The notes under the pieces are model-generated. The model did not search any database, was not told the DNA's origin, and saw only the letters and a list, made by a program, of their open reading frames with translations. Shown here piece by piece: positions 37,606 to 53,483 of a stretch of 64,000 nt of DNA (within the stretch, counting starts at the first letter, position 1; each line of letters starts with the position of its first letter). The stretch is from Microbacterium sp. 10M-3C3 (GTDB lineage: Bacteria; Actinomycetota; Actinomycetes; Actinomycetales; Microbacteriaceae): assembly GCF_003931875.1 (NCBI RefSeq), contig NZ_CP034245.1, positions 2,232,001 through 2,296,000 of the forward strand, written 5' to 3'. The translations under genes were made by a program, and so were the position numbers.

Positions 37606-38522
37606 GGCACGGCCCCGTCGGGTCCGCGCCACCCCTCGACCGGCAGCCGGAACTTCCGCACGAGCCGATCGGTGAAGGCGGCCGGATGCAGCCGGGCCAG
37701 GCGCACGGGACGGCTCGAGCGCCGCGCGACCACGCGCGCACCGGGCGGCAGGTCGTGCGAGCGACGGCCGTCGCACCACAGCACGCCGCCGCCGCTCGTG
37801 CGCTCGAGCACCTCGATCGCGACGGCGGCGTCGGGATCGACGACGAGAGGGCGGGCGAACAGGGCGTGCGCCGAGAGCGGCACCACAGCGATCGCCTCGA
37901 CGCTCGGCCAGATGACGGGGCCGCCCGCGGAGAAGTTGTACGCGGTCGAGCCCGTCGGCGTCGCGATCACGACCCCGTCGCAGCCGAACGACGACAGCGG
38001 TCGTCCGTCGACCTCCATGACCACCTCGAGCATGCGCTCACGGCTGGCCTTCTCGACGGTCGCCTCGTTGAGGGCCCACGTCTCGTAGACGACATCGTTC
38101 GTCGCATCCTTCACCCGCACCGAGAGCGCGAGCCGCTCCTCGACGCGGTAGTCGCGCGCGATGACGCGGCGCACCGCGTCGTCCATGTCGTCGCGCTCGA
38201 TCTCGGCGAGGAAGCCGACGTGGCCCATGTTGATGCCGAGGATCGGTGCCGACGCGCCGCGCACGAGCTCCGCCGCGCGGAGGATCGTGCCGTCGCCGCC
38301 GAGCACGATCGCGAGCTCGACCTCGTCGAGCGCGGTGTCGACACCGAGGCGGCCGACGTCGCCCAGCTCGAGGACGCCCGCGAGCTCGTCGTAGTCGTCG
38401 ACCGACAGCACGGCCCGGGCACCCGCGGCGCGCAGCTCGGAGATCACTCGGCTCGCCGCCTCGACGGTGTCCTCGCGGCGCGCGTGCACGACCAGCAGGA
38501 TGTTGCGTTCGCTCGAGCTCAT
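37602..38522 (-). CDS. nadK: NAD kinase
   Basis: 306-residue enzyme making NADP from NAD. The diacylglycerol-kinase-type motif GGDGTILRAAEL lies at ~66-77, with the NAD-binding GINMGHVGFLAEIE and FGCDGVVIATPTGSTAYNFSAGG further on. ATG 38522 overlaps the tlyA stop (ATGA). It couples to recN downstream with a GTGA overlap. Actinobacterial NAD kinases often use polyphosphate as well as ATP; not predictable here. Confidence 0.95.
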   Translation of the reverse strand: MSSSERNILLVVHARREDTVEAASRVISELRAAGARAVLSVDDYDELAGVLELGDVGRLGVDTALDEVELAIVLGGDGTILRAAELVRGASAPILGINMGHVGFLAEIERDDMDDAVRRVIARDYRVEERLALSVRVKDATNDVVYETWALNEATVEKASRERMLEVVMEVDGRPLSSFGCDGVVIATPTGSTAYNFSAGGPVIWPSVEAIAVVPLSAHALFARPLVVDPDAAVAIEVLERTSGGGVLWCDGRRSHDLPPGARVVARRSSRPVRLARLHPAAFTDRLVRKFRLPVEGWRGPDGAVP

Positions 38523-39319
38523 CAGGGTGCGGCCACTCCGTTCACGGTCTCCGTCCATTCTGACGGATCGCCTCCGGCGGTGGCGGACAGGTGGACGACG
38601 AACTCGCGGTTGCCGTGGGTGCCCGGCAGCGGCGACGCGACGATCCCCGCCGTGCGCAGGCCGACGTCCCACGCCGACCACAGCACGCGCTCGAGGGCGT
38701 CGGCGCGCAGCGTCGGGTCGGTGACGAGGCCGCCGCGCACCGCCGTGCGGCCGACCTCGAACTGCGGCTTCACGAGCAGCACGATGTCGGCGCCGGGCGC
38801 GGCGACCTCCGCGACGGCGGGCAGCACGTGGGTGAGGGAGATGAACGACAGGTCGCCGGTCACGACGTCGGGCTGCTCCCCCACGCCGGTGGCGGCGGCG
38901 AGGGCCGCACGGTCCATGTAGCGCACGTTGAAGCCCTCGACCGAGATCACGTCCGGGTCCGCTGCGACCAGCGGCGACAGCTGTCCGTGGCCGACGTCCA
39001 CCGCGAGCACGGGCGCCGCGCCGCGCTCGCGCAGCACCTGCGTGAAGCCGCCCGTCGAGGCGCCGAGATCGAGTGCGAGCCTGCCGGCCACCGGGATGCC
39101 GAAGGCGTCGAGACCGGCGACGAGCTTGCGGGCGGCGCGGCTGACGTACGCGTCGTCGAGGTCGACCTCGATGCGCACGTCCTCGGCCACGGGCGCCGAG
39201 GGCTTGACGACCGGTCGGCCGTCGACACGCACGCGTCCGTCGGCGATCAGCTGCGCCGCGTGCGTGCGCGATCGGGCGAGGCCTCGCGCGGCGACCGCGG
39301 CGTCGAGGCGCGAGGTCAT
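38522..39319 (-). CDS. tlyA: TlyA family rRNA (cytidine-2'-O)-methyltransferase
   Basis: 265-residue methyltransferase. An N-terminal S4 domain (RLDAAVAARGLARSRTHAAQLIADGRVRVDG) is followed by an FtsJ/RrmJ-like Rossmann domain: LALDLGASTGGFTQVLRERGAAPVLAVDVGHGQL binds SAM, and VVTGDLSFISLTHVLP plus VLLVKPQFEVGR carry the catalytic Lys/Asp set. TlyA methylates 16S and/or 23S rRNA cytidines and makes mycobacterial ribosomes sensitive to capreomycin. ATGA overlaps link it to the 53-aa gene upstream and nadK downstream. Confidence 0.94.
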   Translation of the reverse strand: MTSRLDAAVAARGLARSRTHAAQLIADGRVRVDGRPVVKPSAPVAEDVRIEVDLDDAYVSRAARKLVAGLDAFGIPVAGRLALDLGASTGGFTQVLRERGAAPVLAVDVGHGQLSPLVAADPDVISVEGFNVRYMDRAALAAATGVGEQPDVVTGDLSFISLTHVLPAVAEVAAPGADIVLLVKPQFEVGRTAVRGGLVTDPTLRADALERVLWSAWDVGLRTAGIVASPLPGTHGNREFVVHLSATAGGDPSEWTETVNGVAAP

Positions 39320-39477
39320 CCGCGGGATCCGCTGTCCGCGGGTCCGGATTCGAGGCGGCGCGCGAGCTCGTCGTGCAGCGCCGCGTACGCGGCGGCCCGC
39401 TCGGCGAGCGGCTGCTCCTCGATCACACGGAGCCGGCTGATGAGCTCGCGGTCGGCGGTCTCGTCGGCGTCGGACAT
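39316..39477 (-). CDS. 53-residue hypothetical protein between the HAD gene and tlyA
   Basis: Short ORF starting at ATG 39477 (MSDADETADRELISRLRVIE...), all helical and charged: a single amphipathic helix with EEQPLAERAAAYAALHDELARRLES and a Gly/Ser tail. Its stop overlaps the tlyA start (ATGA), as the real genes around it do, and it fills the space exactly, so I believe it is translated. Similar tiny genes occur at this position in related actinobacteria. No function is known; it could help couple translation into tlyA. Confidence 0.7.
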   Translation of the reverse strand: MSDADETADRELISRLRVIEEQPLAERAAAYAALHDELARRLESGPADSGSRG

Positions 39478-39494
39478 GCGGCTATCGTAACGAC

Positions 39495-40529
39495 CTACAC
39501 GCGCCGGAACGGGTCGGCGTACAGGCGCTCGTCGACGCGGAAGCCGAAGATCGCCCGTCCGGACGACCAGACGGCGGCCGCGGCCGCGCGCAGCAGGTCG
39601 ATCGGCCGATCACCGGGCGACACGACACGCAGATCGGGACCGTCGATCTCGACGGTGGAGCGCCCCACGGTCGTGCGCGTGCCCGACACGACCGTCGCCG
39701 GGTACGGCTCGGACAGCTCCCGGAGGTCGGACAGCAGGAAGTCGGGACGCGCGTCGGGACCGGCCGCGAGGACGTGCTTGGGGCGGTCGATGCCCGTCAG
39801 CACGAGCGCGGAGCGCAGCCCCGCCCGCGAAGCGCCCTGGATGTCGGTGTCGAGCCGGTCGCCGATGAACAGCGGCGACCGTGCTCCGAAGCGCGCGACG
39901 GCCTCGGCGAAGATCGGCGTCTCGGGCTTTCCCGCGACGGTCGCGAGGCGACCCACCGCGGTGTGCACGGCCGAGACGAGCGTGCCGTTGCCCGGCGCGA
40001 TGCCGCGCGCCTGCGGGATCGTCCAGTCGGTGTTCGTGGCGATCCACGGGATGCCGCCCTCGTCCTCGGGCGTCTGCAGCGCATAGGCGGCTTCGGCCAG
40101 CTGCGACCAGCCGACATCGGGGGCGAATCCCTGCACGACCGCGGCCGGCGCGTCCTCGGCGCTGCGCGTCACGGTGTAGCCCGCGCGCTCGAGCTCCACA
40201 ACAAGCCCTTCCCCGCCCACGACGAGCACCACCGCCGGCGGGGCGATCCGCTCGCGCAGCAGGCGCACCGCGGCCTGCGGACTGGTGACGACCTGCTCGG
40301 GGCGCACCGTCAGGCCGAGCTCCACGAGGTGGGCGGCCACGGACGCGTCAGTGCGCGACGCATTGTTGGTGATGAAGCCGAGCGTCCGCCCCTCCGACGC
40401 CGCCCGCGACAGCGACTCCACCGCGTGCGGAATCGCGCCGGGGCCGGCGTAGACGACACCGTCGAGGTCCGCGAGGACGACGTCGACGCCCTCGAGAGGC
40501 GCGGGCGTGCGTCCGCGACGCAGGATCAC
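39495..40529 (-). CDS. HAD-superfamily (class IIA) sugar-phosphate phosphatase, NagD-like
   Basis: 344-residue haloacid-dehalogenase-type phosphatase. Motif I is VVLADLDGVVYAG (two aspartates), motif II FITNNASRTD, and motif III/IV lie in PLFIGDRLDTDIQGASRAGL; the C2-type cap lies between. Family members dephosphorylate phosphoglycolate, 4-nitrophenyl phosphate or UMP; the in vivo substrate is unknown. GTG 40529 overlaps the upstream TPR gene stop by four bases. The mycobacterial homologue Rv1692 sits next to tlyA too. Confidence 0.88.
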   Translation of the reverse strand: MILRRGRTPAPLEGVDVVLADLDGVVYAGPGAIPHAVESLSRAASEGRTLGFITNNASRTDASVAAHLVELGLTVRPEQVVTSPQAAVRLLRERIAPPAVVLVVGGEGLVVELERAGYTVTRSAEDAPAAVVQGFAPDVGWSQLAEAAYALQTPEDEGGIPWIATNTDWTIPQARGIAPGNGTLVSAVHTAVGRLATVAGKPETPIFAEAVARFGARSPLFIGDRLDTDIQGASRAGLRSALVLTGIDRPKHVLAAGPDARPDFLLSDLRELSEPYPATVVSGTRTTVGRSTVEIDGPDLRVVSPGDRPIDLLRAAAAAVWSSGRAIFGFRVDERLYADPFRRV

Positions 40530-41569
40530 GATCGCTCCGGCGCCGATGCGTCGGGAGCCGAGTCGTGCTCGTCGTCACCGTCCAGGTCGTCGACGACGAG
40601 CGCCTCGCCCTCGGCGACCCCGGATGCGGCGTCGAGGGCCTCGGCGGCGACGTCGGCACGTCGATACCACTGCGCCGCCTCGTCCTGGCGCCCCAGCTCC
40701 TCGAGCACTGCGGCCCGTGCGGCGAAGAGCCCCGGGCTCCACTCGAACGCGCGATCGGGATCGAGCTCGGGGATGTCGAGTTCGAGCAGCGCGCGCTCGG
40801 CGTCGCCGAGGTCGAGCCGCGCGCCGGACATCGCGATCGCGAGCTCGACACGCACCGCCGCCGGCAGTGTCTCGCGGTCGACAGAGCGACCGAGCTCGAG
40901 CGCCCGGTCGGGCCGCCCCACGCCGCGCTCGCTGTCGACCATGAGCGGCAGCTGGTCATCGCGGCCCGAGATACGTCGATAGGTCCGCAGCTCGCGCAGG
41001 GCGAGCGCGAAGTCCCCGATCGCGTAGGCGGTGATCGCCGTGGTCTCGCGCACGACAGCGATGCGTCCGGCCCGCCGCGACGCCGCCAGGGCGTGCTCGT
41101 GCGCGAGGGCCGGATCCTGGTCGATGACGCGTGCGGCCATCGCGAGGTGGCGCGCCACGACGTCCGCGTTCTCCTTGCTGAGCGTCTTCAGCTCGTTGCG
41201 CGCGGCGGAGGCCAGATCCCGCGCGGTGACGTCTTCCGGCAGCGCCGGTTCGGCGATCCGCTCCCGACGTGCGTCGGAATCCTGCGGTGGACGCGACGCC
41301 CGCGGGGGGCGTGAGCCGTCGCGTGCGGGACGCGGCCCGTCGCGCCACGGACGGTCCCCGTCGCGACGTGGACGGTCACCGGCAGGACGCGGACGATCGC
41401 CGTCGCGGCGCGGACGGTCCCCCTCGCGGCGCGCACGCTCACCCGCAGGACGCGGACGATCGCCGTCGCGCCGGGGGCGAGATCCCTCTCGTCGCTCGCC
41501 GGCCGGGCGCGGGCGCCGCGGCGGGCGTCCTTCGTCGTCGCGGGCGCGGTCGCCCTCATGAGCTGCCAC
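40526..41569 (-). CDS. TPR-like protein with an Arg/Pro/Asp-repeat N-terminus
   Basis: 347-residue soluble protein. The first ~100 residues are low-complexity repeats of GDRPRPAGDRPRRD-type, highly basic and disordered. Residues ~110-300 are helical repeats resembling TPR units (VARHLAMAARVIDQDPALAHEHALAAS, AITAYAIGDFALALRELRTYRRIS, AAVLEELGRQDEAAQWYRRADVAAE). The acidic tail has DDLDGDDEHDSAPD. The family sits beside the HAD phosphatase and tlyA in actinobacteria (Rv1691-like). The basic region may bind RNA or DNA. GTG 41569 follows GAGGAAGGA. It begins just after the rrn terminator. Confidence 0.82.
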   Translation of the reverse strand: MAAHEGDRARDDEGRPPRRPRPAGERREGSRPRRDGDRPRPAGERARREGDRPRRDGDRPRPAGDRPRRDGDRPWRDGPRPARDGSRPPRASRPPQDSDARRERIAEPALPEDVTARDLASAARNELKTLSKENADVVARHLAMAARVIDQDPALAHEHALAASRRAGRIAVVRETTAITAYAIGDFALALRELRTYRRISGRDDQLPLMVDSERGVGRPDRALELGRSVDRETLPAAVRVELAIAMSGARLDLGDAERALLELDIPELDPDRAFEWSPGLFAARAAVLEELGRQDEAAQWYRRADVAAEALDAASGVAEGEALVVDDLDGDDEHDSAPDASAPERS

Positions 41570-41607
41570 GTGGGGATCCTTCCTCGGCCGGAAAGGGCCG
41601 TAAACGC

Positions 41608-41639
41608 GAAATGGCCACCCAGCACTGGGTGGCCATTTC
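41608..41639 (-). terminator. rrn operon terminator
   Basis: GAAATGGCCACCCA and its complement (41608-41621, 41626-41639) form a 14-bp stem with a four-base loop, directly after the 5S gene on the minus strand; the RNA runs into TTTCGCGTTT. A second weak hairpin (CGGCC/GGCCG) lies at about 41585-41600 before the next gene's ribosome-binding site. Confidence 0.9.
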
Positions 41640-41648
41640 TCGAAAGAA

Positions 41649-41766
41649 GTCCGGCGGTGTCCTACTCTCCCACAGGGTCCCCCCTGCAGTACCATCGGCG
41701 CTGAGAGGCTTAGCTTCCGGGTTCGGAATGTAACCGGGCGTTTCCCTCTCGCTATGGCCGCCGAAA
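41649..41766 (-). rRNA. rrf: 5S ribosomal RNA
   Basis: The minus strand reads GTTTCGGCGGCCATAGCGAG at the 5' end, with the invariant CCGAACCCGGAAGCTAAGCC in the middle and GGGAGAGTAGGACACCGCCG at the 3' end. Ends are estimated to within a few bases. The spacer to the 23S gene (41767-41870) has no tRNA. Confidence 0.95.
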
Positions 41767-41870
41767 CACTATTGATGTTTCAGTCTGCACAACAAAGTCA
41801 TTGTCATGCGGTTCCCGACCGTACATCGAGAACCACTCAGTGGACGCGAACACCACAAACGGGGTGTTAT

Positions 41871-46848
<4,978 letters not shown>

Positions 46849-47093
46849 AGAAATTTTGCTGGACCGAACCGGAATAGGGCCGGTGCAGCGAGTTTGATCT
46901 GACCAAAGGGATGTCATTGCTGACTATCCGTTGCCGACCCGAAGGTCGGTCTTTGATCCAAAGGAATCTCTACCGGTCGATTGCTCGACCGACGAGGTTA
47001 TTTGGCATTTGACAAGTGCACGCTGTTGAGTTCTCAAGGATCGGATGCTCCTGCTGCTCAGCCTTTCAGCCTCGCCCGCAGGGCAACTTCTCT

Positions 47094-47121
47094 ATCTTAT
47101 CCGTGCCGCTCGGCTTGTCAA
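47094..47121 (-). promoter_or_regulatory. Candidate rrn proximal promoter
   Basis: Minus strand: -35 TTGACA (47121-47116), 16-base spacer, -10 TAAGAT (47099-47094). This is close to the housekeeping-sigma consensus. It lies about 245 bases before the 16S 5' end. Confidence 0.8.
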
Positions 47122-47189
47122 ATCGGCGTGTCGTTCGTTCCAGATCGGAACCCGAGGTGTCGATGACGTGGCTGAGCAGCCGGAACCCC

Positions 47190-47219
47190 ATGCTAGACCC
47201 GGAGGTCGTTCACACTCAA
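47190..47219 (-). promoter_or_regulatory. Candidate rrn distal promoter
   Basis: Minus strand: -35 TTGAGT (47219-47214), 18-base spacer, -10 TAGCAT (47195-47190). Weaker than the proximal promoter; actinobacterial rrn operons often have several in tandem. Confidence 0.5.
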
Positions 47220-47398
47220 GGTGGTGTGGGCTTGGGGGTGGTTCTCCGCTTGAGAGGAAGCGGGGCCTTCCGGCCTCTCCGCTCTCCCCTGTGGGGCGAA
47301 CAAGTAATAAGTTACGTGGGTTCTGCGGACTCGGCAAATCACGGCGCATCCCGGGCGTGTCGCGACCCCGGATCCGCGTGATTCCGCGGATCGGCCCC

Positions 47399-48208
47399 TC
47401 AGCGGCGTTCGTGCGCCAGCGGGGCGCGCAGGGCCTGTACGAGCACGGCCAGCGCCAGGGTCGCCCCTCCCCACAGCGCGCACGCCGGCGGGAGAACCCG
47501 ATACGCGAGATGGGCCGGGGTGAACGCACCGGCGAGGGGTCCCCACACCGCGAGGCCGACGACGCACGCGACGACGAGCACGGCGGGAAGCGACGCCCAC
47601 CACACCACGCGGACCGCGGGCGGAAGCACGCGACGCACGCGGCCTTCCGGCCGCCGCCCCCGCAGCCAGACCCCTCCGCACGCCGCGAGGACCGCGAGCC
47701 CGAGGATGCTCGACCCGTGCTGCAGCCATGTGCAGCCGGGCAGCGGTCCCCACATGCCGGCGAGTGCCGGAAGCAGCTCGCTGCCGGCCCGCCCCTCGTG
47801 CGTGAACAGGTCCCACACGATGTGCGTCACGACTCCCAGCGCGAGCGAGACCAGCACGAGCCCCACCGTCGAGACCGACGGCCGGCCGCGCCGCCCTCCG
47901 AAGGTCTCGCGCAGCGCGACCGGCGCACCCGCGTCCCACGCGATCGGCAACCGGTCGGCGAGCCACGTCGGAGACAGCTCACGCACGGCCGGCCGCAGCA
48001 CCGCGCGCCACACGAGCAGGAGCGCGAGCGCCCACACCACCGTGAGCGGCAGCCACGTGAGATCGTGGGTGCGCCCGTAGGCGGGCACGACGGCCCGCAC
48101 GAACAGGGGCAGGTCGGGGGTCATCGCGCCGATCGCGATCGCGGCCGGCACGAGCGGCGTGCGGACGAACGGCAGGGCGACGATCGCGTGGCTCGGCGTG
48201 AACGGCAC
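47399..48208 (-). CDS. DUF4184 membrane protein
   Basis: 269-residue polytopic membrane protein beginning with the diagnostic MPFTPSHAIVALPF of DUF4184. About seven hydrophobic segments; VTHIVWDLFTHEGR and PDLPLF carry the acidic/His residues typical of this family, which resembles membrane-bound metal-dependent hydrolases (YdjM-like). Function unknown. GTG 48208 starts 15 bases after the tyrS stop, so it may be co-transcribed with tyrS. The last gene before the rrn operon. Confidence 0.82.
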   Translation of the reverse strand: MPFTPSHAIVALPFVRTPLVPAAIAIGAMTPDLPLFVRAVVPAYGRTHDLTWLPLTVVWALALLLVWRAVLRPAVRELSPTWLADRLPIAWDAGAPVALRETFGGRRGRPSVSTVGLVLVSLALGVVTHIVWDLFTHEGRAGSELLPALAGMWGPLPGCTWLQHGSSILGLAVLAACGGVWLRGRRPEGRVRRVLPPAVRVVWWASLPAVLVVACVVGLAVWGPLAGAFTPAHLAYRVLPPACALWGGATLALAVLVQALRAPLAHERR

Positions 48209-48223
48209 GATCGGCGGCCGGAG

Positions 48224-49537
48224 TCAGCCGACGAAGAGCCCGGCGAGCGTCTTCTTGCCGCGGCGGAGCACCGACACCCCGCCCGGGAGCGACCCCGACA
48301 CCACGGCGCCGTCGGACTCCACGCGTGCGCCGTCGAGCGACACACCGCCCTGGGCGATCGCGCGCCGACCCTCGCTGAGACTCGACACGAGCCCGGTGGC
48401 GACGAGCGCGTCGAGCACCGGCGTGCCGGCCGTGACCTCCGCGTGCGGCAGTTCGCTCAGCGCGCTGCGGAGCGTGCCGGGGTCGAGGACCGTCAGGTCG
48501 CCCGCGCCGAAGAGCGCTTCGGATGCGGCGGCGACGGCGCGCATCGCGGCCTCGCCGTGCACGAACGCCGTGACCTCCTCGGCCAGTCGTCGCTGCGCGG
48601 CCCGGCGGAACGGCTCGTCACGCACGAGCTGCTCGTAGTGAGCGATCTCGTCGCGGGAGAGGAACGTGAAGATCTTCAGGCGCGCCACGACGTCGTCGTC
48701 GAGCGTGTTGAGCCAGAACTGGTAGAACGCGTACGGCGAGCACATGTCGGCGTCGAGCCAGATCGCGTTGCCCTCGCTCTTGCCGAACTTCGACCCGTCG
48801 CTGTTGGTGATCAGCGGCGTGCCGAGCGCGTGCACCGACACCCCCTCGACGCGGTGGATCAGATCGACCCCGCTCGTGAGGTTGCCCCACTGGTCGCTGC
48901 CGCCGGTCTGCAGCACGCACCCGTACGCGCGGTGCAGCTCGAGGTAGTCGAGCCCTTGGAGGATCTGGTAGCTGAACTCGGTGTAGCTGATACCGGCGTC
49001 GGAGTTCAGCCGCGCCGCGACCGCGTCCTTCTTCAGCATCGTGCCGACGCGGTAGTGCTTGCCGATCTCGCGGAGGAAGTCGATCGCGCTCAGCGGCGCC
49101 GTCCAGTCCAGGTTGTTCACGATGCGCGCGGCGCTGTCGCCGTCGAAGCTCAGGAAGCGCTCGACCTGCCCGCGCAGCCGCCCCACCCACTCGGCGACGG
49201 TCTCGGGCGTGTTGAGCGTGCGCTCGGCGGTGGGCCGCGGATCGCCGATGAGGCCGGTGGATCCGCCGACGAGCCCGAGGGGGCGATGGCCGGCCAGCTG
49301 CAGGCGCCGCATGACGAGCAGCTGCACGAGGTTGCCGAGGTGCAGGCTCGGGGCGGTCGGATCGAAGCCGCAGTAAAAGACCGCGGGCGGCCCCGCCAGG
49401 AGCTCCTTCAGCGCCGCCGCATCCGTCGACACGTGCACGAGCCCGCGCCAGACGAGCTCCTCCCACACGTCCTCGAAGCTCGGGTCGTTGACGGGGGCGA
49501 GCGCCCGGAGCGCCTGCTCCTGCCTCAGATCTGACAC
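48224..49537 (-). CDS. tyrS: Tyrosyl-tRNA synthetase
   Basis: 437-residue class I synthetase. The HIGH-like motif is LHLGNLVQLLVMRRLQ (~50-60), the tyrosine/ tRNA site region SYTEFSYQILQGLDYLELHR, and the KMSKS-like loop DGSKFGKSEGN (~232-242). A C-terminal S4 domain follows (VLDALVATGLVSSLSEGRRAIAQGGVSLDG). The TyrRS group is the eubacterial one with SKFGKS. GTG 49537 is the start. No T-box is visible upstream. Confidence 0.95.
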   Translation of the reverse strand: MSDLRQEQALRALAPVNDPSFEDVWEELVWRGLVHVSTDAAALKELLAGPPAVFYCGFDPTAPSLHLGNLVQLLVMRRLQLAGHRPLGLVGGSTGLIGDPRPTAERTLNTPETVAEWVGRLRGQVERFLSFDGDSAARIVNNLDWTAPLSAIDFLREIGKHYRVGTMLKKDAVAARLNSDAGISYTEFSYQILQGLDYLELHRAYGCVLQTGGSDQWGNLTSGVDLIHRVEGVSVHALGTPLITNSDGSKFGKSEGNAIWLDADMCSPYAFYQFWLNTLDDDVVARLKIFTFLSRDEIAHYEQLVRDEPFRRAAQRRLAEEVTAFVHGEAAMRAVAAASEALFGAGDLTVLDPGTLRSALSELPHAEVTAGTPVLDALVATGLVSSLSEGRRAIAQGGVSLDGARVESDGAVVSGSLPGGVSVLRRGKKTLAGLFVG

Positions 49538-49550
49538 GCGTTCCAGGCTA

Positions 49551-50243
49551 TCAGCGCACCCCGGCCCCGCCCGCGACGCCCCACCACACCAGGAGGGCGG
49601 CGGCGAGGGCGCTCGCCCAGCTCACGAGGCTGCCGATGAGGAAGTACTCAGCCCGCTCCCCCGACTCGCCGTCGCGGGAGATCTCGGGGAAGCGCACGAT
49701 GCCCTTGGCCGCGAGGACCGCCGCCAGGAGCGTGTACGCGCCCGCAAGCGTCAGCGCGAAGACGAGGAGTCGCTCGAGCGGGCCGATGAGCCGGCCGCCC
49801 TTGAGACCGGATGCCTCGGGCGAGACTGCGTGCTCGCGGCGCAGCGCCGAGCGCACCAGCACATTGCCCGACTCGGTGAGGAAGACGGCGGCACCGAGCA
49901 CGGCGACGAGCGCGTCCGGCGACAGCACGCCCCACGGCCCGACGATGGACGCCCCTCCGGACGCGCGGGCGGGCACCCACACGACGGCCGCTGCGCACAC
50001 GACGACGAGGGCCGCCGCGACCGCAAGGCCCGCGCGCGAGGAGCCGTCGTCGCGGACGGCCAGGAGCCACGCCGCAGCGATCAGGAGTGCGGCGATCGCG
50101 GCGGCCACGGCGTCGACGGCGGCGGCGAGCACGATCAGGAGGATGCCGGCGGCGACGTACGCCACCCAGCGCCGCGCGCCCACATGGCGGCGCAGCAGGT
50201 CGGCGCCGCCGACGGCGAGGAGGATCAGGCCGGCGACGATCAC
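49551..50243 (-). CDS. Hypothetical multi-pass membrane protein coupled to satD
   Basis: 230-residue hydrophobic protein with seven or so transmembrane helices (VVIVAGLILLAVGGADLL; RWVAYVAAGILLIVLAAAVDAVAAAIAALLIAAAW; LVFALTLAGAYTLLAAVLAA; FLIGSLVSWASALAAALLVWW). Loops contain GESGERAEYF and GGRLIGPLERLLV. Similar proteins are found beside satD in other bacteria and are of the DUF3307-like / SatE-like kind, but I cannot assign it firmly. GTG 50243 overlaps the satD stop by four bases, so the two proteins probably function together. Confidence 0.65.
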   Translation of the reverse strand: MIVAGLILLAVGGADLLRRHVGARRWVAYVAAGILLIVLAAAVDAVAAAIAALLIAAAWLLAVRDDGSSRAGLAVAAALVVVCAAAVVWVPARASGGASIVGPWGVLSPDALVAVLGAAVFLTESGNVLVRSALRREHAVSPEASGLKGGRLIGPLERLLVFALTLAGAYTLLAAVLAAKGIVRFPEISRDGESGERAEYFLIGSLVSWASALAAALLVWWGVAGGAGVR

Positions 50244-50881
50244 GACGCGCGCTCCAGGAGGTCGAGCCCCGTGAGCAGCGCACCCGCGCCGGCGCCGGCG
50301 AGCGCCTGCGATACTGCCGACTGCGTGATGCCCTCCTCGGCGGCGAGCGCCGCCTGCGTGCGTCCGAGGCATCGGCCGTACACGAGCCGGCGGGTGCGCT
50401 CGGTCATGCCCGCGACGAGCTGGTCGCGCGCGAGCGCGTACGCGTTGGCGAGGGCGATCGTGGGGGCCATGGCGGCATCCTCCCCCTCGGCGGCGGCGAC
50501 CCACGTGCGCGCGCTCGGCGCGGCGCGCTGCTGCAGGGCGTGCACGCGTTCGATCGCCGCGCGAGCGGCCCACCATCCCGGGCCGTCGGTGCGCTCGCCC
50601 GCGCGCGAGTCCACCGGCGCGATCTCGCCGACGCCGATCCCGTAACGGCACCGGATGTCGTCGGGCAGAGCGAGCTGGAGGAGCAGGATGGCGGTGAGCG
50701 CGTTCTCGAGGGCGTCGTACACCGCCTGGAGCTCGTCGCCGACCGTGGAGGTGAGCGGCTGCGTCGCGAGCGGGCGGTCGGCCTCCACGGCGGCGATCAC
50801 GGCCTCGAGTCGGCGCTGCGCGTCGGATCGGCTCTCCAGGCGACGGGAGCCGATGATGTCTGCGATCACGACAACGCTCAT
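50240..50881 (-). CDS. satD: SatD family protein with C-terminal HTH
   Basis: 213-residue protein. The N-terminal part MSVVVIADIIGSRRLESRSDAQRRLEAVI and SVTVGDELQAVYDALENAL-like segments (TVGDELQAVYDAL) identify the SatD family, named from an acid-tolerance operon of Streptococcus mutans. The C-terminal ~40 residues (GRTQAALAAEEGITQSAVSQAL) form a helix-turn-helix. It may be a regulator that senses a nucleotide through the N-terminal domain; this is inferred. It lies 50 bases after argH and has an imperfect dyad (50896-50918) just upstream, a likely operator for itself. Confidence 0.78.
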   Translation of the reverse strand: MSVVVIADIIGSRRLESRSDAQRRLEAVIAAVEADRPLATQPLTSTVGDELQAVYDALENALTAILLLQLALPDDIRCRYGIGVGEIAPVDSRAGERTDGPGWWAARAAIERVHALQQRAAPSARTWVAAAEGEDAAMAPTIALANAYALARDQLVAGMTERTRRLVYGRCLGRTQAALAAEEGITQSAVSQALAGAGAGALLTGLDLLERAS

Positions 50882-50895
50882 GCCATAAGCGTATC

Positions 50896-50918
50896 GCTGA
50901 TTTGTGTCAGATATCAGC
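50896..50918. promoter_or_regulatory. Imperfect dyad upstream of satD, candidate operator
   Basis: GCTGAT...ATCAGC with an inner near-match (8-bp arms, one mismatch) over 23 bases, 15-37 bases before the satD ATG. Dyad plus the HTH protein immediately downstream suggests autoregulation. Confidence 0.45.
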
Positions 50919-50931
50919 CCTCCACTGATCG

Positions 50932-53479
<2,548 letters not shown>

Positions 53480-53483
<4 letters not shown>

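Larger units (their letters stand above)
46849..47398 (-). other. rrn leader and upstream promoter region
   Basis: 550 bases without a gene. 46849-47090 is the probable transcribed leader, with the antitermination element CTTGAGAACTCAACAGCGTGC (~47020-47042 reversed). Two candidate promoters lie at 47094-47121 and 47190-47219. At ~47250-47290 are two small hairpins (CCGCTT..AAGCGG and GGCC..GGCC) that probably end the upstream DUF4184 transcript. No ORF here looks real. Confidence 0.75.

Noticed and set aside
47045..49534. Plus-strand frame of ~830 codons antisense to DUF4184 and tyrS
   Set aside because: Runs through the rrn promoter region and antisense to two well-supported genes; no domain.
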